Of a DNA stretch of 64,000 bases, positions 1 to 8,047 are shown in pieces. Made by a program: the position numbers and the translations under genes. A model generated the notes under the pieces. That model worked only from the letters and a program-made list of their open reading frames with translations. It made no database searches and was not told the origin of the DNA. Each line of letters begins with the position of its first letter. Positions within the stretch are counted from its first letter, which is position 1. Origin of the DNA: Villigracilis sp024434165 (GTDB taxonomy: Bacteria; Chloroflexota; Anaerolineae; Anaerolineales; Villigracilaceae); NCBI GenBank assembly GCA_030263665.1, contig SZPK01000012.1, positions 128,366 to 192,365 of the forward strand, written 5' to 3'.

Positions 1-37
1 GGATGTGGGGTATTATAGAACGGCTTAACTCACCGCG

Positions 38-1681
38 ATGGAAACCAAGTGGATCGTCTTTGCAATCATTCTCCTCATCAACGCAGGCGTTGCGTTTATC
101 ATTGCATTGATACTGCTGCGCCGCCCGCCGAAGGACGGAATCCGCTCCATTACGTTCATGCTGTTTGGGCTGAGCGTCTGGTCGTTTGCGTACGCAATGA
201 TCACGCTGTCCCAGCCGCTCGAAGCGAAACTCTTCTGGCTTAAAGTCGAAAACATCGGCATCCAGTCCGTGCCCGTTTTGTGGTTTTTCTTTGCCGTGAA
301 ATACACCCGGCTGGACCGCTGGCTGACGGGAAAGCCCAGCCAGTTCCTGTTCTGGATCATCCCGGTCATTTCGCTGATCTTCCTGTTCTCCGAAGACCTG
401 TTTCATTACTATTACACCCACACCCAGGTTGCCACCGAGACCGGCGGACCCCTCATCATCAGCCGGGGACCGATGTACTGGGTTGCGCTCTCCCAGACAT
501 ATCCCTTGAGCCTGGCGGGCACTGCGGCATTGATCTGGCGGTTCCTGCGTTCCCAGGCGACCTACCGAAAACAGACCCCCTACCTGATCGGGGCAGTGGC
601 GATTCCTTTTGCGATCAACATCGTCTATCAGATCGCGCCCAACACCATTCCCATCTTTGAAGTTCCCGTTGACCTGACCCCGCTGTCTTTCAACGTTGCC
701 GCAATTTTGCTGGCGGCAAGCATCTTTGGCTTGCATCTCTTCGACCTGGTGCCGATTGCGCGCGACACCGTCATGGAGCATATCCCCGAAATGGTCTTCG
801 TGGTGGATGTGCATGACCGCGTCATGGATGCCAATGCGATGGCGCAGAAGTGGCTGGGCAAATCCCTGAACGAGATCGAGGGGAAAGACCCTGTGGAAGT
901 CTTCCGCAGCTGGCCCCAACTGCTCAACCGCTTCTTTTTCACGGAATACTCGCGCGAAGAGATCGAGATCCCCGGCAGCCCGCCGCACACGCTGGAGATC
1001 GTCGTCACCCCCATTTACAACCGCATAAATGCGCTGGAAGGACGTGTCATTCTGGCGCGGGATATTACCGAGCAGAAACTGCTCGAAAACCAGCTCAAGT
1101 CGCTCAATCATTCCCTGCAAAAACAACTCGACGAGAACGAACGGCTGCGTCTTCAATTGCAGGAGCAGGCCATCCGCGATCCGTTGACCGGAGTGTTCAA
1201 CCGTCGTTTCTTCGCCGAAGCGTTGGATAAAGAAACCGCGCGGGCAACCCGCGAGAGAATGCCGTTCTCCATCATCATCATGGATGTGGACCACTTCAAA
1301 CAGTTCAACGACACGTACGGGCACAAATGCGGCGACATGGTCCTGGTGACCCTGGCAAAATTTCTCATGTCGAATACGCGCCGCGGCGACATCGTCTGCC
1401 GGTACGGCGGCGAGGAGTTCGTCATCCTCATGCCGGATGCCGCGCTCGAATCCGCGCACGACCGCGCGGAATTTTTCAGGAAGGGATTTGAAAACACCCG
1501 CATCGAATATGACGGAAAGATCCTCAAAAGCACCTTTTCGGCGGGAATTGCCTCCTTCCCCATTCACGCCTCCTCAGGCGAAACCCTGTTGAACCTGGCG
1601 GACCAGGCGTTGTACTACTCCAAATCCAACGGACGCAACCGCGTGACCGTTTACTCCCCCGAAACCAGCCATCAAAATTAA
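38..1681 (+). CDS. Membrane diguanylate cyclase (7TM-PAS-GGDEF)
   Basis: This 547-aa protein should make cyclic di-GMP from two GTP in response to a signal sensed in or near the membrane. The first ~235 residues hold seven hydrophobic segments of the type called the histidine-kinase N-terminal 7TM region. A PAS-like domain follows (about 245-345, beginning near MEHIPEMVF), then a short Gln/Leu-rich coiled coil (about 345-378) and a GGDEF domain (about 380-540). The active-site signature is GGEEF near residue 456. An RRGD inhibitory-site motif lies five residues before it, so product inhibition is likely. The ATG at 38 has a TATTAT hexamer about 21 nt upstream and no strong ribosome-binding site. 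The input signal cannot be read from the sequence. Confidence 0.9.
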   Translation: METKWIVFAIILLINAGVAFIIALILLRRPPKDGIRSITFMLFGLSVWSFAYAMITLSQPLEAKLFWLKVENIGIQSVPVLWFFFAVKYTRLDRWLTGKPSQFLFWIIPVISLIFLFSEDLFHYYYTHTQVATETGGPLIISRGPMYWVALSQTYPLSLAGTAALIWRFLRSQATYRKQTPYLIGAVAIPFAINIVYQIAPNTIPIFEVPVDLTPLSFNVAAILLAASIFGLHLFDLVPIARDTVMEHIPEMVFVVDVHDRVMDANAMAQKWLGKSLNEIEGKDPVEVFRSWPQLLNRFFFTEYSREEIEIPGSPPHTLEIVVTPIYNRINALEGRVILARDITEQKLLENQLKSLNHSLQKQLDENERLRLQLQEQAIRDPLTGVFNRRFFAEALDKETARATRERMPFSIIIMDVDHFKQFNDTYGHKCGDMVLVTLAKFLMSNTRRGDIVCRYGGEEFVILMPDAALESAHDRAEFFRKGFENTRIEYDGKILKSTFSAGIASFPIHASSGETLLNLADQALYYSKSNGRNRVTVYSPETSHQN

Positions 1682-1752
1682 GCCCGCCAGCCCAGTCCGT
1701 CTTTTCGGTATACTCACCCCCGAATCAAAACCTGTCATTTTAGGAGAAACAC

Positions 1753-2658
1753 ATGCAAATTGACATCATCGGCGTCCCTATTGACCTCGGCGCAGACCGC
1801 CGCGGCGTGGACATGGGACCCAGTGCGATTCGATATGCGCATCTGCAAAACAAACTCGAAGACCTCGGCTACACCGTCCGCGATGAAGGCAACGTGGAAG
1901 TGCCAATCGCCGAGATGTGCAGCATCACCAACCCCAAATTGAAATACATTGACTGCATCATCCCAATGGCGCGGCGCGTTTCCGGCGCGGTATCCACTTC
2001 GGTGCAGGCTGGCAACTTCCCGCTGGTGATCGGAGGCGACCACAGCCTGTCCATCGGCTCGGTACGCGGCGCGGCGCGCAACAAAAAAATCGGCGTCATC
2101 TGGCTCGATGCCCACGCCGATTTCAACACCGCCGAGACCACTCCGTCCGGCAACATTCACGGCATGTCGCTCGCCATTCTTGCCGGGCTGGGAGAAAAAA
2201 GCCTCGTGCAATTGTGGGACGAAGCGGTGCCGGTGATTGACCCCCAAAAGATCGCCATCATCGGCGCGCGCGACCTGGATTCGGGCGAAAAAGTCAACCT
2301 GCAGGAGGCGGGCGCAATGGTGATGAGCATGGAGCAGATTGACCGCTATGGCATGGTCGCCGTCATCGAAAAAGCCATTGAGCGCGTCAGCCGCGATGTG
2401 GATGGCATTTTCCTTTCGCTTGATCTCGACTCGCTCGACCCCGAACACGCACCGGGCGTGGGAACTCCCGTCCCCGCCGGGCTGACGCAGCGCGAAGCGC
2501 ACCTCGCCTGCGAGATGATCGCTGAGACCGGCAAACTCGTCGGCATGGACCTGGTGGAGGTCAACCCCATCCTCGACGTGCAAAACCGCACCGCCTCTCT
2601 CGCTGTGGACTTCGCCCTCTCCGCGCTTGGACGCCGCATCTGGAACGGAGGCGCATGA
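1753..2658 (+). CDS. rocF: Arginase
   Basis: Cytosolic ureohydrolase, 301 aa, the usual length for bacterial arginase, converting L-arginine to ornithine and urea. The binuclear manganese ligands are visible: GGDHS (about 95-99), DAHADFN (about 119) and SLDLDSLDP (about 220-230). The N-terminus and the VGTPVPAG segment favour arginase over agmatinase, though formiminoglutamase-type activity cannot be fully excluded. A good ribosome-binding site (taggag) lies 7 nt before the ATG. The stop overlaps the next start by four bases, so it is probably translationally coupled to the following phosphatase. No other arginine gene is nearby. Confidence 0.9.
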   Translation: MQIDIIGVPIDLGADRRGVDMGPSAIRYAHLQNKLEDLGYTVRDEGNVEVPIAEMCSITNPKLKYIDCIIPMARRVSGAVSTSVQAGNFPLVIGGDHSLSIGSVRGAARNKKIGVIWLDAHADFNTAETTPSGNIHGMSLAILAGLGEKSLVQLWDEAVPVIDPQKIAIIGARDLDSGEKVNLQEAGAMVMSMEQIDRYGMVAVIEKAIERVSRDVDGIFLSLDLDSLDPEHAPGVGTPVPAGLTQREAHLACEMIAETGKLVGMDLVEVNPILDVQNRTASLAVDFALSALGRRIWNGGA

Positions 2659-3425
2659 AACCGACCCTTTCCGATTTGGAACGACTCGCCCGCGAAGCGG
2701 GATCCATTCTCCGTGACGGCTACAACAAAGATCACACGGTTCATTACAAAGGGACAATTGATCTTGTGACCGAAGCGGATCACGCCTCTGAAGCCTTTCT
2801 GCTCGGCGAGATCAAGTCGCATTTCCCCGGCGGGCACATCCTCGCCGAAGAGAGCGGAAACATTCAAGGAAGCAACGAAGACCTCTGGTACATTGACCCG
2901 CTCGACGGCACGGTCAACTACGCTCATCACATCCCCATCTTTTGCGTCTCGATTGGTTTCGCCGCGAACGGCGTGGTGACTCTTGCCGCCGTCTACGACC
3001 CGCTGCGCGATGAAATGTTCACCGCCGAGCGCGGCAAAGGCGCATTCCTAAACGGCAGGAAAATCCAGGTCTCCAACACGGATGAATTGCAGAAAAGCCT
3101 GCTTGTCACCGGCTTCCCTTACGACACCTGGAGCACCGAACTGGACAATTTCAAATACTTCGAGCGCCTTGCCAAAAAGACGCAGGGCGTGCGCCGCCTC
3201 GGCTCCGCCGCCCTGGATGTGTGCTACGTGGGCGCAGGGCGTTTCGACGGCTTCTGGGAGTTCAAACTCAAACCCTGGGACATCGCCGCCGGAGGCTTGA
3301 TCGCAAAAGAAGCCGGGGCAAAGGTCACAGCCATTGATGGAAGGGAAGATTATCTTTCCGCGCCGTTGTCCATTCTGGCAACCACACCGGGGATTTATGA
3401 GGAAGTGCGGGCGCTGTTGAAATAA
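2655..3425 (+). CDS. suhB: Inositol monophosphatase family protein
   Basis: Mg2+-dependent sugar-phosphate phosphatase of the IMPase/FBPase-like superfamily, 256 aa. The metal and phosphate motifs are complete: the Glu pair in LAEESG (about 65-66), DPLDGT in WYIDPLDGTVN (about 78-86), and WDIAAGG near residue 208. Substrates in this family include myo-inositol-1-phosphate, fructose-1,6-bisphosphate and others, and sequence alone does not choose between them. Its ATG overlaps the arginase stop. A hairpin with a T-run follows at 3431, closing the two-gene operon. Confidence 0.85.
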   Translation: MKPTLSDLERLAREAGSILRDGYNKDHTVHYKGTIDLVTEADHASEAFLLGEIKSHFPGGHILAEESGNIQGSNEDLWYIDPLDGTVNYAHHIPIFCVSIGFAANGVVTLAAVYDPLRDEMFTAERGKGAFLNGRKIQVSNTDELQKSLLVTGFPYDTWSTELDNFKYFERLAKKTQGVRRLGSAALDVCYVGAGRFDGFWEFKLKPWDIAAGGLIAKEAGAKVTAIDGREDYLSAPLSILATTPGIYEEVRALLK

Positions 3426-3430
3426 CAAAA

Positions 3431-3458
3431 AAACAATGGCGGATTGCCATCGTTTTTT
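3431..3458 (+). terminator. Terminator after the arginase/IMPase operon
   Basis: ATGGC and GCCAT arms with a GGATT loop, extended by AAAC/GTTT around one mismatch and followed by six T. It begins 5 nt after the IMPase stop codon, as expected for intrinsic termination. Confidence 0.7.
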
Positions 3459-3488
3459 AATCGCAAATTAAAAATCGTCAATTGAAGG

Positions 3489-3528
3489 TGGGCCCGGCAG
3501 GATTCGAACCCCGCTGCGCCACGGGCCC
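3489..3528 (-). pseudogene. Collapsed tRNA fragment (40 nt)
   Basis: On the minus strand a perfect 7-bp acceptor stem (GGGCCCG with CGGGCCC, discriminator A) encloses only the first bases of a D arm (TGGCGCAGC) joined directly to a T loop (TTCGAAT) and its 3' strand CCTGC. The D-arm remainder, anticodon arm and variable loop are missing, so no amino acid can be assigned. It lies 74 nt from an intact tRNA-Gly on the same strand and next to a palindromic repeat. An internal deletion of a former tRNA gene is the simplest reading. Confidence 0.7.
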
Positions 3529-3542
3529 GGATTAAGTTCCAA

Positions 3543-3592
3543 GTGTCAAGTGTCAGGGTGTCACGTGACACCTGGAACCTGACGCTTGACAC
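3543..3592. repeat. Nested palindrome between tRNA genes
   Basis: Outer 15-nt arms (starting GTGTCAAGTG at 3543 and ending GCTTGACAC at 3592) pair with one mismatch and enclose a perfect 16-bp palindrome centred on CACGTG (3557-3572). It occupies the whole gap between the tRNA fragment and tRNA-Gly and looks like an inserted REP-type element. Confidence 0.7.
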
Positions 3593-3601
3593 CGAATCAA
3601 G

Positions 3602-3673
3602 AGCGGGAGACGGGATTCGAACCCGCGAATGTCAGCTTGGAAGGCTGATGCCTTACCACTTGGCGACTCCCGC
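3602..3673 (-). tRNA. tRNA-Gly (TCC)
   Basis: The minus strand folds as a standard 72-nt cloverleaf: acceptor GCGGGAG/CTCCCGC, D arm GCC...GGC, anticodon stem TCAGC/GCTGA with loop CTTCCAA (anticodon TCC), and T arm GCGGG TTCGAAT CCCGT. CCA is not encoded. It reads GGA and probably GGG codons. Confidence 0.95.
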
Positions 3674-3765
3674 AAAGTGTCCTGATTTTACTTGTATGCC
3701 TGACGTCAGTCAAGCACCTTGACCGTCCTGAGGCATTACAGTACAATACAGCCCGCTTAATAAAT

Positions 3766-3842
3766 GCCCTCGTAGCTCAGTGGATTAGAGCGCTTGCTTG
3801 CGGAGCAATAGGTCGCGTGTTCGAGTCGCGCCGAGGGCGCCA
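3766..3842 (+). tRNA. tRNA-Arg (GCG)
   Basis: A 77-nt cloverleaf including an encoded CCA: acceptor GCCCTCG/CGAGGGC, D arm GCTC...GAGC, anticodon loop TTGCGGA giving anticodon GCG, and T arm GCGTG TTCGAGT CGCGC. The first anticodon-stem pair is a C-T mismatch. A GCG anticodon is unusual because most bacteria use ACG edited to inosine for CGN arginine codons. A terminator hairpin follows directly. The 3' 24 nt of the gene recurs twice more downstream in a tandem duplication. Confidence 0.9.
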
Positions 3843-3848
3843 CAATCA

Positions 3849-3876
3849 CCGTCTTTCGAACGAGAGACGGTTTTTC
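3849..3876 (+). terminator. Terminator of tRNA-Arg (copy 1)
   Basis: CCGTCT and AGACGG arms, extendable through the TTCG/CGA core, followed by TTTTTC. It lies 7 nt after the CCA of the tRNA. Confidence 0.8.
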
Positions 3877-3938
3877 ATTTTTTAGGCCGCGTGCCCCATC
3901 GAGGGACTTTTCGAGTCGCGCCGAGGGCGCCACAATCA

Positions 3939-3966
3939 CCGTCTTTCGAACGAGAGACGGTTTTTC
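3939..3966 (+). terminator. Terminator copy 2 within the tandem duplication
   Basis: Same hairpin and T-run as at 3849, carried along by the 90-bp duplication. It is probably redundant. Confidence 0.7.
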
Positions 3967-4032
3967 GTTTTTTAGGCCGCGTGCCCCATCGAGGGACTTT
4001 TCGAGTCGCGCCGAGGGCGCCACAAATTTCGA

Positions 4033-4055
4033 GAAGCGGAACTTCCGCTTCTTTT
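4033..4055 (+). terminator. Hairpin upstream of surE
   Basis: A perfect 9-bp stem (GAAGCGGAA/TTCCGCTTC) with a 1-nt centre, followed by TTTT. It lies directly before the surE -10 element, so it insulates surE from tRNA readthrough. Confidence 0.65.
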
Positions 4056-4058
4056 GCT

Positions 4059-4064
4059 TATAAT
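4059..4064 (+). promoter_or_regulatory. surE -10 element
   Basis: A consensus TATAAT whose last base is 10 nt before the surE ATG at 4075. Transcription would start about 3-5 nt before the codon, so the mRNA is nearly leaderless. No ribosome-binding site is visible between them. Confidence 0.55.
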
Positions 4065-4074
4065 TGGGACACAT

Positions 4075-4884
4075 ATGAACAAAAAGAAACCCCATATCCT
4101 CCTCACCAACGACGATGGCATCCGTTCGCCCGGTCTGTGGGCGGCGGCGAGTGAACTCTCGAAGATCGGCTACGTCACCGTCGCCGCGCCGCGCGAGCAA
4201 TCCACCGGCATGGGGCGCAGCCTGCCCAGCACGTCGGATGGGATCATTCGCAAAGAGAAAGTACAGGTCAACGGTCAGGAATGGGAAGTGTACGCGGTAG
4301 GCGGCTCCCCGGCGCAAGCCGTCCTGCACGGCGTATTGGAGATTGTCCCGCACAAACCCGACCTGGTCGTTTCGGGAATCAACTACGGAGAAAACGTTGG
4401 TTTGGGGATCACCATTTCCGGTACGGTGGGCGCGGCGATGGAAGCCGCCTCCCTCGGCTACCCCGCGCTGGCGGTCTCGCTCGAGACGGAAACCCATCAA
4501 CACCTGAGCCACTCAGAAGAAGTGGATTTCAAAGCGGCGGGCTATTTCACCGCTTATTTTGCGAAACTGTTGTTGGAGAAGAAACTCTTCGATGGGGTGG
4601 ATTTACTCAAGGTGGAAGTGCCGCGTCACGCCACGCCTGAGACGGGGTGGCAAATGGCGAGGCTTTCCCGCCACCGATACTATCAACCAATCCCCGCCCA
4701 AAGAGAATCCTGGGATGTGCCCGGCTCCATCGGATACAAGCACGATAACAGCATTGACCAGGAACCCCAGGACACCGACGTGCACGTTTTGCGCAAGAAG
4801 AAAATGGTCGCGGTCACGCCCATCAACCTGGACATGACCGCGCGGGTGGATTTGAAGGAACTGGAAAATTATTTGCGGAAATAA
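4075..4884 (+). CDS. surE: 5'/3'-nucleotidase SurE
   Basis: SurE hydrolyses nucleoside monophosphates (EC 3.1.3.5) and acts in stress or stationary phase. The 269-aa length fits the family. The N-terminal metal-binding TNDDG motif is at residues 11-15, followed by the REQSTGMG segment and the SGINYGENVG loop with its metal-binding Asn. A TTG 21 nt upstream would extend the frame, but the ATG at 4075 places the conserved ILLTNDDG segment at the normal distance and sits beside a consensus -10, so it is preferred. Confidence 0.92.
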   Translation: MNKKKPHILLTNDDGIRSPGLWAAASELSKIGYVTVAAPREQSTGMGRSLPSTSDGIIRKEKVQVNGQEWEVYAVGGSPAQAVLHGVLEIVPHKPDLVVSGINYGENVGLGITISGTVGAAMEAASLGYPALAVSLETETHQHLSHSEEVDFKAAGYFTAYFAKLLLEKKLFDGVDLLKVEVPRHATPETGWQMARLSRHRYYQPIPAQRESWDVPGSIGYKHDNSIDQEPQDTDVHVLRKKKMVAVTPINLDMTARVDLKELENYLRK

Positions 4885-4888
4885 TTTC

Positions 4889-4957
4889 ACCACAGATAAA
4901 CACAGATGAAAAGGATCAGTCGTCAACCATCCGTGTTTATCTGCGTTCAGCTGTGGT
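4889..4957. repeat. Long inverted repeat between convergent genes
   Basis: ACCACAG/CTGTGGT outer arms and 16-nt inner arms (starting CAGATAAACAC at 4893 and ending GTTTATCTG at 4943) with one mismatch. It fills the gap between surE and the convergent cupin gene and could serve as a two-way terminator. A partial copy of the same phrase lies near 48942. Confidence 0.65.
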
Positions 4958-5281
4958 CTACGCGCGAATCATCGTCAACAGCATCTTGAATTTTTGGATC
5001 GCCCTCAACGCATGGGGTTCGTTGGCGGGCATGATAATTGCATTCCCCTCTTTTAAGTGATACGGCTGACCGGAGATGGTCACTTCCGCCTCGCCTTCGA
5101 GGATGTGGACGAGCGCATCGTAGGGAGCGGTGTGCTCGCTCAAGCCCTGGTCTTTATCAAAGGCAAACAACGTAACGTTGCCCGCCTCCGCTTTGGTGAT
5201 CTGGCGGCTGACAACCGAGCCTTCCTGATAACCGACCATTTCAGCGAAATTTAGAATTTGCGATTTTGGTGCAGTGGACAT
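4958..5281 (-). CDS. Cupin-domain protein
   Basis: A 107-aa single-domain cupin, a small beta-barrel protein. The sequence between about residues 40 and 95 (LFAFDKDQGLSEH, EGEAEVTISG, GNAIIMPANEPHAL) gives the two cupin motifs with His and Glu metal-ligand candidates. Homologues are annotated only as cupins of unknown substrate. It is last in a probable minus-strand transcript after the chromate transporter and the MFS carrier, with about 100 nt before it. Role unknown. Confidence 0.8.
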   Translation of the reverse strand: MSTAPKSQILNFAEMVGYQEGSVVSRQITKAEAGNVTLFAFDKDQGLSEHTAPYDALVHILEGEAEVTISGQPYHLKEGNAIIMPANEPHALRAIQKFKMLLTMIRA

Positions 5282-5381
5282 GGATTCCTCCAGTGGGATG
5301 TTTTAACACGAAGGACACGAATTGCACAAAGGGGGAAAGAAAACCCATCTTGCGTATCCCTTCTTCGTGACCTATCTATCC

Positions 5382-6608
5382 TTAGTGTCTGATCATTTCT
5401 TCTTCCGGCGGTTTCAAGGAGCGAAACTCCCGGAACAGCAACAGGTCATAGATGATTTTAAGCCCGCCGGATAAAAAAAACGGCGCGCTGAATAAAACCG
5501 GGATGCTGAAAAACACGCCGGTTAACGCCGGGGAGATGGCGGCGCCCACGGAACGGGCGATGGCGGTCACGCCTGCGGCGGCGGAACGTTCGTCGGGGTC
5601 CACCACTGCCACCGTGTAAGATTGACGCGTCGGCACATCCATTTGGGAGATGCTGAAGCGCAGGAGCAGGACTCCGATGGCGAGCGGCAGGCTCGGCATC
5701 AACGGGACGAGCATCAAAAGGATGTTGGACGGGATGTGCGTGAAGACCATCGTGTTGATCAGCCCGATCTTTTCCGCAAGTTTGACCGCCAGCAAGGCTG
5801 AGATTCCCGCCAGAATATTCGCGCCAAAGAAGATACTGCCGAGAATGCCCGTGTCCACGCCGAATTTGACGTGGAACCAATACGCCATCATGCTCTGCAC
5901 GAGCAAACCGCCTGCGAAAGCGTCAATGGAAAAGAGCGCGCTCAATTTCAGCACGACGTTCCGCGAGCGGTGCAAGCCCAGCACTTTTTTATTTTGATTT
6001 TGGGTTTTGGCGGCTTCGATGGCGGGGGAAACGCCGAGAAACAGGATTCCCAAAACCAAGCCGCCTAACGCATACCCAAACAGGATGAAGCGATAGGATT
6101 CCAACGCCGACCAGCCCTGCGATTGAAGCCACTGTGCCAGCCAGCCGCCTGCCAGCGCGCCAAATGCGGACGAAAAGGATCCGCCCAGGTTGTACCAGGC
6201 AAAGAGTCTCGTGCGCGATTGGTCGGAGACCAGTTGGGTCAGTCCCGCCTGCTCGACAGCAAGAAAAGGACCGATCTCCTTGTCGTTCGGGCTGATGACA
6301 CCGATGATCGCCGCCGCCGCAAGCACAACGATGTTCCTGGTCAGCACGAATACGATTCCCGCACCCAGCATGAGCAATGCCCCGATGAGCAGGGTGCGTT
6401 TGCGTCCAAAACCGTCCGCGCGGGTGGTGAGCCAAAGCGTGATGACCGCGTCTCCCGCAAAGGTGAGGGTGAATAACAAACCAACTTGTTTTTCAGTCAG
6501 CCCCGCCTCGGTCAGATACAGTGCAAGGATCACTGCGAGGAATCCGTAACAGAACATGCGGATGATGCGGGTGGTGAAGAGCAGGATGATGTCTTTGCGG
6601 TGAGGCAT
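5382..6608 (-). CDS. MFS transporter
   Basis: A 408-aa major facilitator with about 12 hydrophobic segments, an inner-membrane secondary carrier. The loop between TM2 and TM3 carries the MFS-type motif TTRADGFGRKRTLL. Residue positions do not identify a substrate. The frame extends to 6677, but the ATG at 6608 is preferred: it has an aaagga ribosome-binding site and leaves an 11-nt gap after the chromate transporter instead of overlapping it. It is probably cotranscribed with that gene. Confidence 0.85.
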   Translation of the reverse strand: MPHRKDIILLFTTRIIRMFCYGFLAVILALYLTEAGLTEKQVGLLFTLTFAGDAVITLWLTTRADGFGRKRTLLIGALLMLGAGIVFVLTRNIVVLAAAAIIGVISPNDKEIGPFLAVEQAGLTQLVSDQSRTRLFAWYNLGGSFSSAFGALAGGWLAQWLQSQGWSALESYRFILFGYALGGLVLGILFLGVSPAIEAAKTQNQNKKVLGLHRSRNVVLKLSALFSIDAFAGGLLVQSMMAYWFHVKFGVDTGILGSIFFGANILAGISALLAVKLAEKIGLINTMVFTHIPSNILLMLVPLMPSLPLAIGVLLLRFSISQMDVPTRQSYTVAVVDPDERSAAAGVTAIARSVGAAISPALTGVFFSIPVLFSAPFFLSGGLKIIYDLLLFREFRSLKPPEEEMIRH

Positions 6609-6619
6609 GATGTGTCCTT

Positions 6620-7789
6620 TTACATGAAAATCAACCCGAACAAGCCCGCGGCAAGCACAACCACGGCGACCGTCCATTTGGATTTCGAGAGGAAGAGGAC
6701 GATCAACGCCAGGCTGAAAACGATCCAGGCGTTCAAGCCCAAGACGGTCTCGTTCAAAATTCCAAGCGCGGTGACGGCGATGAGACCGACCACGCCTGCT
6801 GTGACTCCGTCCAAAAAGGCGTGCGCGGATTTGTTTTCGACGATTCGTTCGAGGGTTTCATGTCCGATCATGGTGAAGGCGAAGGCTGGGGCAAAGACAC
6901 CGACGGTCATGGCAAGCGCGCCGAGCGGACCGCCGCCGATGTAGCCGACGAACGTGGAGAAGATGATGAGCGGCGCGGGGAGCAGGCCGGAAAGCGCGAG
7001 TCCATCCAGGAATTGGGCGTTGGTCAGCCACTGCCCCGCTGTCACCGCGTCGTGTTGAATGAAGGGAATCGCTGTGTATGCGCCTCCGAAGGTGAGCAGT
7101 CCCGCGCGCAGACCGGAAAACAGCAAAGCCCAAATGGAGGGCGTGGCAGCTGCAATGGTGGTAACGGCTTGGGCGGCGGCAGGCGCAGAAAAGGTCAGGG
7201 CGTGGAAAAGGATTCCGATGGAAAACACAAGCCCAAGCGTCAGTGCGAGGCGGGAGCGTTCCATTCCAACGAGGGCGTAGATCAATCCTGCAATCAAAAG
7301 CGTGATCAAGAAATTCACATCAAACAGTTGAGCAAATCCCGCGAGGAAGGCGATGCCCCACAGCCATTTGTTTTCATGCAGGGCGTGACCGCCGATGCGA
7401 TTCACTGCGCGCACGATGAGCGCGGCGACGGCGGGCTGCATTCCGAGAAACGCGGATTGAAAGAGCGGCGAGTTGATGCCGTACGAAACGTACAGCCACG
7501 AAAGCGCGAACATGAGCAGAAAACCGGGAAGCATGAAGCCCAGCCCGGCAAGAAACGCACCGATTCGCCCGCGCGCGATCATGCCGAAATAAACGCACAA
7601 CTCATGCGCTTCGGGTCCAGGCAATGCCTGATACACCGCCAGCACGCGGTTGAAACGTTCGGGCGCGATCCATTTTTCTTCGTCCACAAGTTCCTGGCGA
7701 ATCATCGCAATCTGCGCGACGGGTCCGCCCCAGGCGAGAAAGCCGAAATGAAGGAAGCGGAGGAAGAGTTGAAGGAGGGAGATGGGCAT
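6620..7789 (-). CDS. chrA: Chromate transporter (CHR family)
   Basis: A 389-aa two-domain (long-chain) CHR protein, a membrane carrier that in characterised members exports chromate by a proton-linked mechanism. The signature is at the N-terminus (FGFLAWGGPVAQIAMI) with PGPEAHEL near residue 57, and the second half repeats it degenerately (GLLTFGGAYTAIPFI). It heads a probable operon with an MFS carrier and a cupin. Actual chromate transport is inferred from family only. Confidence 0.88.
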   Translation of the reverse strand: MPISLLQLFLRFLHFGFLAWGGPVAQIAMIRQELVDEEKWIAPERFNRVLAVYQALPGPEAHELCVYFGMIARGRIGAFLAGLGFMLPGFLLMFALSWLYVSYGINSPLFQSAFLGMQPAVAALIVRAVNRIGGHALHENKWLWGIAFLAGFAQLFDVNFLITLLIAGLIYALVGMERSRLALTLGLVFSIGILFHALTFSAPAAAQAVTTIAAATPSIWALLFSGLRAGLLTFGGAYTAIPFIQHDAVTAGQWLTNAQFLDGLALSGLLPAPLIIFSTFVGYIGGGPLGALAMTVGVFAPAFAFTMIGHETLERIVENKSAHAFLDGVTAGVVGLIAVTALGILNETVLGLNAWIVFSLALIVLFLSKSKWTVAVVVLAAGLFGLIFM

Positions 7790-7841
7790 GAGGGATAGAG
7801 GTCGGAGGTTGAAGGTCGAAAGTGGAAAGTAGAAAGTGGTG

Positions 7842-7961
7842 TCAGGTTTGGGTGAGTTGAGACAGCAGGCGATTCAAATTTTTTAGGATGACATCGCGCG
7901 CGGCTTGATAATTTTCGCTGACGGGCGGCACACCTTCCCAATGTTCGATGGAATTAACTAT
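7842..7961 (-). pseudogene. Possible 3' remnant of an unrecognised gene
   Basis: About 39 codons ending in TGA read like genuine protein (IVNSIEHWEGVPPVS, then NYQAARDVILKNLN). The frame has no start and runs upstream into a non-coding 'cacgaag' repeat. It may be the C-terminus of a gene whose front was lost. Family not recognised. Confidence 0.3.
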
Positions 7962-8047
7962 CCTTCCACGAAGTTCACGAAGAAGCACGAATTTCTTTCG
8001 ATTTTCGTGACCATTCGTGTTCGTCGTGAATTCTTCTTCGCTTGTCG
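7962..8047. repeat. Intergenic 'cacgaag' repeat cluster
   Basis: Repeated cacgaag/ttcgtg phrases in both orientations fill this stretch, and a similar phrase lies at 5310-5375. The adjoining 7797-7846 holds another simple motif of aaagt/gtcgaaagt units. No gene is visible. Confidence 0.45.

Larger units (their letters stand above)
3821..4024 (+). repeat. 90-bp tandem duplication of the tRNA-Arg 3' tail and terminator
   Basis: The segment from the tRNA T loop through CCA, the terminator and a spacer (3821-3910) is repeated at 3911-4000 with a single substitution (catttttt to cgtttttt), and a third partial copy covers the tRNA tail from 4001 to about 4024. Three copies of a tRNA 3' end in direct orientation resemble attachment-site scars, but no integrase is present, and simple tandem duplication is also possible. 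Confidence 0.85.

Noticed and set aside
1735..2757. 340-aa minus-strand frame over the arginase gene
   Set aside because: Antisense shadow of a clear arginase; rich in His, Arg and Asp with no recognisable fold.
3757..4512. 251-aa minus-strand frame with internal peptide repeats
   Set aside because: Repeats come from the tRNA tail duplication and the frame runs antisense to surE.
6821..7798. 325-aa plus-strand frame over the chromate transporter gene
   Set aside because: Antisense to a well-conserved transporter; low-complexity Gly/Glu/Lys composition.
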